This document shows, piece by piece, positions 61,349-64,000 of a stretch of 64,000 nucleotides of DNA. This stretch comes from Denitrobaculum sp965225735 (GTDB lineage: Bacteria > Pseudomonadota > Alphaproteobacteria > Kiloniellales > Kiloniellaceae), in assembly GCA_965225735.1 (NCBI GenBank), contig CBDDBN010000030.1, forward strand, positions 372,001-436,000, given 5' to 3'. How positions within the stretch are numbered: the stretch's first letter is position 1; each line of letters opens with the position of its first letter. The notes beneath the pieces are model-generated. The model worked only from the letters and a program-made list of their open reading frames with translations, did no database searches and was not told where the DNA came from. A program made the translations under genes and the position numbers.

Positions 61349-62302
61349 ATGAGCGACGTTGCAAAAAGTTCCAATATGCCAGCCACTTCAATGAAAGGCG
61401 GGTCCATTCTCAGCAGCGGTCTCGACGAGGTCTTGGAGCCTTCGCCCGGCCAGCTGTTGCGCCGGCGCATCTTCGGCCACACCGGCCTGGTGATCGGCGG
61501 CGGCGTGCTGCTGATCATCTTCCTGATGGCAATCTTCGCGCCGGTGATCTCGCCGGGCGACCCCTACGATCAGGATCTCTCGCGCAAACTGATCCCGCCG
61601 GTCTGGCATGAGTCTGACAAAGCCACTTGGGAGCACCCCCTAGGCACGGACCTGCTGGGCCGCGATTACATGACCCGGCTCTTCTACGGGGCGCGGATCT
61701 CGCTGCTGATCGGTTTCGCGGCCATGCTCATCTCCGGCCTGATCGGCACGACCATCGGCGTGCTAGCGGGCTACTTCGGCGGCAAGGTCGACATGGTGGT
61801 GAACTTCATAATCACAACGCGGCTCTCCATGCCGGTGGTGCTGGTCGCGCTCGCCGTCGTCAGTCTGGTGGGCTCGTCGCTCACTGTGGTCATCTGGGTC
61901 CTGGGCCTCTTGATCTGGGACCGCTTCGCCGTGGTCATGCGCAGCGCGACACAGCAGGTGCGCGGACTCGACTTCGTCGCCGCGGCCCAGTCCCTCGGCT
62001 GTTCGACCCGGCGGATCATTCTCTCCGAGATCATGCCGAACATCGCCAATCAGCTGATCGTCATCGCCACCATCGAGATGGCGCATGCGATCCTGCTGGA
62101 AGCCGCCCTTTCCTTCCTGGGGTTGGGCGTACAGCCCCCGGACCCGAGCTGGGGCCTGATGATTGCCGAAGCCAAGGGCATGATCTTCTTCGACGCCTGG
62201 CTGATCACCATCCCGGGTATCGCGCTCTTTGCCCTGGTTCTCTGCATCAACCTTTTGGGCGACGGCATGCGTGACGTGACCGCACCCGAGAACCGCAATT
62301 GA
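61349..62302 (+). CDS. ABC transporter permease (DppC-type)
   Basis: 317 residues: 'GLVIGGGVLLIIFLMAIFAPVISPGDPYDQDL', 'HPLGTDLLGRDYMTRLFYGARISL' and the coupling loop 'DFVAAAQSLGCSTRRIILSEIMPN'. One base after the DppB-type gene. Confidence 0.94.
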   Translation: MSDVAKSSNMPATSMKGGSILSSGLDEVLEPSPGQLLRRRIFGHTGLVIGGGVLLIIFLMAIFAPVISPGDPYDQDLSRKLIPPVWHESDKATWEHPLGTDLLGRDYMTRLFYGARISLLIGFAAMLISGLIGTTIGVLAGYFGGKVDMVVNFIITTRLSMPVVLVALAVVSLVGSSLTVVIWVLGLLIWDRFAVVMRSATQQVRGLDFVAAAQSLGCSTRRIILSEIMPNIANQLIVIATIEMAHAILLEAALSFLGLGVQPPDPSWGLMIAEAKGMIFFDAWLITIPGIALFALVLCINLLGDGMRDVTAPENRN

Positions 62303-62318
62303 GGAGGCTGTCGAGACC

Positions 62319-63332
62319 ATGAGCACAAGTGACAGAATCCTCGAGGTCCAAAACCTGACCATCGACATTCCGGTGCCGGCGGGCACGCTGCACGCGGTTC
62401 AGAATGTCTCCCTGCATGTGAACCGGGGCGAGACGCTCTGCATCGTCGGTGAGTCGGGCTGCGGCAAGTCGCTCACCTCGCTGGCCATCATGGACCTGCT
62501 GCCAAAGAAAGCAGTCCGGCAGGCCACGCGCCTGGAGTTGGCCGGCGAGAGCATCTTCGGTGTCCGCGAGAGGCAGATGGCCGATATCCGCGGCAACCGC
62601 ATGAGCATGATTTTTCAGGAGCCCATGACCTCGCTGAACCCTTCCTACACCATCGGCGATCAGCTCAGCGAAGCCCTGCGGCGGCACAGAAAGGTCTCGC
62701 GCGGCGAGGCTAAGGACCGGGCGGTTTTCCTGTTGGAGAAAGTCGGCATCACCGCCGCGGCCAGCCGTCTCGGCCAGTACCCGCATCAGCTCTCGGGCGG
62801 CCTGCGCCAGCGGGTGATGATCGCCATGGCCCTGATGTGCGGACCGGACCTGATCATCGCCGACGAACCGACCACGGCGCTGGATGTGACCATCCAGGCG
62901 CAGATCCTGCACCTCTTGGCCGAACTGCAGCGCGAGTTCAACACGGGCTTGATCCTGATCACCCACGATCTGGGCGTGGTCGCCCGCATCGCCGACCGGG
63001 TGGCTGTGATGTACGCGGGCCAGATCGTGGAGACAGGGAGCGCCCAGGCCATCTTCACCGACCCGAAACATCCCTACACCCGCGGCCTGCTCGATTGTAT
63101 CCCCATCCCCGGCAAGACCGAGCGCGGCGCAAAACTGGGCGCCATTCCCGGCATCGTGCCATCTCTGGTCGGCCAGATGCCGGGGTGCCACTTCGCCAGC
63201 CGCTGCCCGCAGGCGGAAGAACGCTGTGTGAACGGCGCGGTGCCGCTCTTCAGCAAGGACGCCGGCCGGCAGATCCGTTGTCTCCTCGCCGATGATGAAA
63301 CGACACAAAACCTGCGGGAGGGTGCGGCATGA
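62319..63332 (+). CDS. ABC transporter ATP-binding protein (DppD-type)
   Basis: 337 residues with Walker A 'GESGCGKSLTSLA', Q-loop 'MIFQEPMTSLNP', signature 'LSGGLRQRVMIAM', Walker B 'LIIADEPTTALDVT' and a C-terminal oligopeptide-type extension with a Cys cluster ('GCHFASRCPQAEERC') typical of DppD/OppD. The stop overlaps the next gene by 4 bp. Confidence 0.94.
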   Translation: MSTSDRILEVQNLTIDIPVPAGTLHAVQNVSLHVNRGETLCIVGESGCGKSLTSLAIMDLLPKKAVRQATRLELAGESIFGVRERQMADIRGNRMSMIFQEPMTSLNPSYTIGDQLSEALRRHRKVSRGEAKDRAVFLLEKVGITAAASRLGQYPHQLSGGLRQRVMIAMALMCGPDLIIADEPTTALDVTIQAQILHLLAELQREFNTGLILITHDLGVVARIADRVAVMYAGQIVETGSAQAIFTDPKHPYTRGLLDCIPIPGKTERGAKLGAIPGIVPSLVGQMPGCHFASRCPQAEERCVNGAVPLFSKDAGRQIRCLLADDETTQNLREGAA

Positions 63333-64000
63333 GCGAGATCGTTCTCGAAGCCCGGGACGTCACCCGCACCTTTATGATCTCCGCCGGCTTTATGCAGGCC
63401 AAGCGGCCGCTGCATGCGGTCAATGGCGTGAACCTGGAACTGCGGCGCGGCGAGGTTATGGCCCTGGTCGGCGAGTCCGGCTGCGGCAAGACCACGCTTG
63501 CCAAGATGCTCTTGGGCCTGCTGCCGCCGAGCAGCGGGAGCCTCGAGATCGACGGCCAGCCCCTGAACAGCCTCAAGCACCTGGATATCGCACGCATCGT
63601 CCAGCCGATCTTTCAGGATCCTTACTCCTCGCTCAATCCGCGCAAATCCATCGGCAGCATCATCACACTGCCACTGCAGGTCCAGGGCGATAAGGACCCG
63701 GCCAGCTGGCGGCAGCGGGCGGAAGAGATGATGGAATTGGTGGGTCTGCCGCGCCGGGTCTACAACAACTTTCCCAGCCAGCTCTCCGGCGGGCAGAGGC
63801 AACGGGTGGCCATCGCCCGGGCGCTGATCAACCGGCCGCGGGTCGTGATCTGTGACGAGCCGACCTCCGCCCTGGATGTCTCGGTCCAGTCCCAGATCCT
63901 CAACCTGCTGCAGGATCTTCGCCAGGAACTGGGCCTGACCTACCTGATGATCAGCCACAATCTGGCCGTGGTCGAGCATATGGCGACACGCATCGCGGTG
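63329..64000 (+). CDS. ABC transporter ATP-binding protein (DppF-type), cut by window end
   Basis: 224 residues visible: Walker A 'GESGCGKTTLAKM', Q-loop 'PIFQDPYSSLNPR', signature 'LSGGQRQRVAIARAL' and Walker B 'VVICDEPTSALDVS', then the switch histidine in 'MISHNLAVV'. The C-terminal third lies beyond 64000. Starts inside the DppD-type gene (ATGA overlap). Confidence 0.94.
   Translation, partial: MSEIVLEARDVTRTFMISAGFMQAKRPLHAVNGVNLELRRGEVMALVGESGCGKTTLAKMLLGLLPPSSGSLEIDGQPLNSLKHLDIARIVQPIFQDPYSSLNPRKSIGSIITLPLQVQGDKDPASWRQRAEEMMELVGLPRRVYNNFPSQLSGGQRQRVAIARALINRPRVVICDEPTSALDVSVQSQILNLLQDLRQELGLTYLMISHNLAVVEHMATRIAV

Overview
The window looks like chromosome of an alphaproteobacterium, probably a Rhodospirillales-type heterotroph. 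The evidence is lineage-typical genes: DUF4167, DUF1178 and DUF2889 proteins, a CobS/CobT pair beside BolA and a J-domain protein, L-malyl-CoA lyase, a homologue of the mitochondrial complex I factor NDUFAF5, and a rodZ-ptsP-lysC-ubiG neighbourhood. I cannot name a species. No tRNA, rRNA, CRISPR array, prophage or complete insertion sequence was seen.

Layout. 0.1-26.2 kb is dense housekeeping sequence. It holds a MOSC protein; a minus-strand block DUF4167 / prmC / prfA / hemA-like / hisS / ispG / rodZ-like / ptsP / lysC; then ubiG, DUF1178, a small methyltransferase, a nitrilase-family amidase with glutaredoxin, comF, the NDUFAF5 homologue, mutT, argJ, two parvulins and secA. 26.4-31.4 kb holds a PAS protein, msrA, accA and a thiamine-salvage unit (TPP riboswitch, ThiY-type binding protein, TenA). 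31.4-36.4 kb is a sparse, visibly AT-richer accessory patch. It carries a ParE-type toxin-antitoxin pair, a TIR-like protein broken by a frameshift and a PD-(D/E)XK nuclease candidate; this is the most likely defence-type locus here. 36.4-45.5 kb returns to high GC: SbtA/SbtB bicarbonate uptake, a dihaem cytochrome c, an HxlR regulator divergent from a BBE-type flavoprotein, malyl-CoA lyase, and a xerD unit led by a 46-residue membrane peptide that gene calling by length would miss. 45.8-54.2 kb holds aroK-aroB, a CorC-type CBS protein, DUF2889, a ribbon-helix-helix protein, bolA, a J-domain protein and cobS-cobT. 54.3-64 kb holds an agmatinase-family enzyme, a 2H phosphoesterase, PuuE-type allantoinase, an IclR regulator and a five-gene dipeptide/nickel-type ABC transporter whose last gene runs off the window.

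How the parts fit. prfA and prmC are translationally coupled and act together on release factor 1. The thiamine unit should be switched off by TPP through a stem that covers the first gene's ribosome binding site. SbtA and SbtB form a transporter and its PII-like regulator. aroK-aroB overlap and give two shikimate-pathway steps. The two parvulins beside secA suggest export and periplasmic folding.

Structures beyond the genes: a palindromic element of about 125 bp present twice in opposite orientation (30.5 and 54.3 kb); a GGGGGAA/TTCCCCC hairpin family (32.1, 37.7, 40.6 kb); two adjacent AGAGC-bounded palindromes at 42.2 kb; a perfect 25-bp palindrome ahead of secA; and two genes whose last codons plus stop are duplicated in frame just past the stop.
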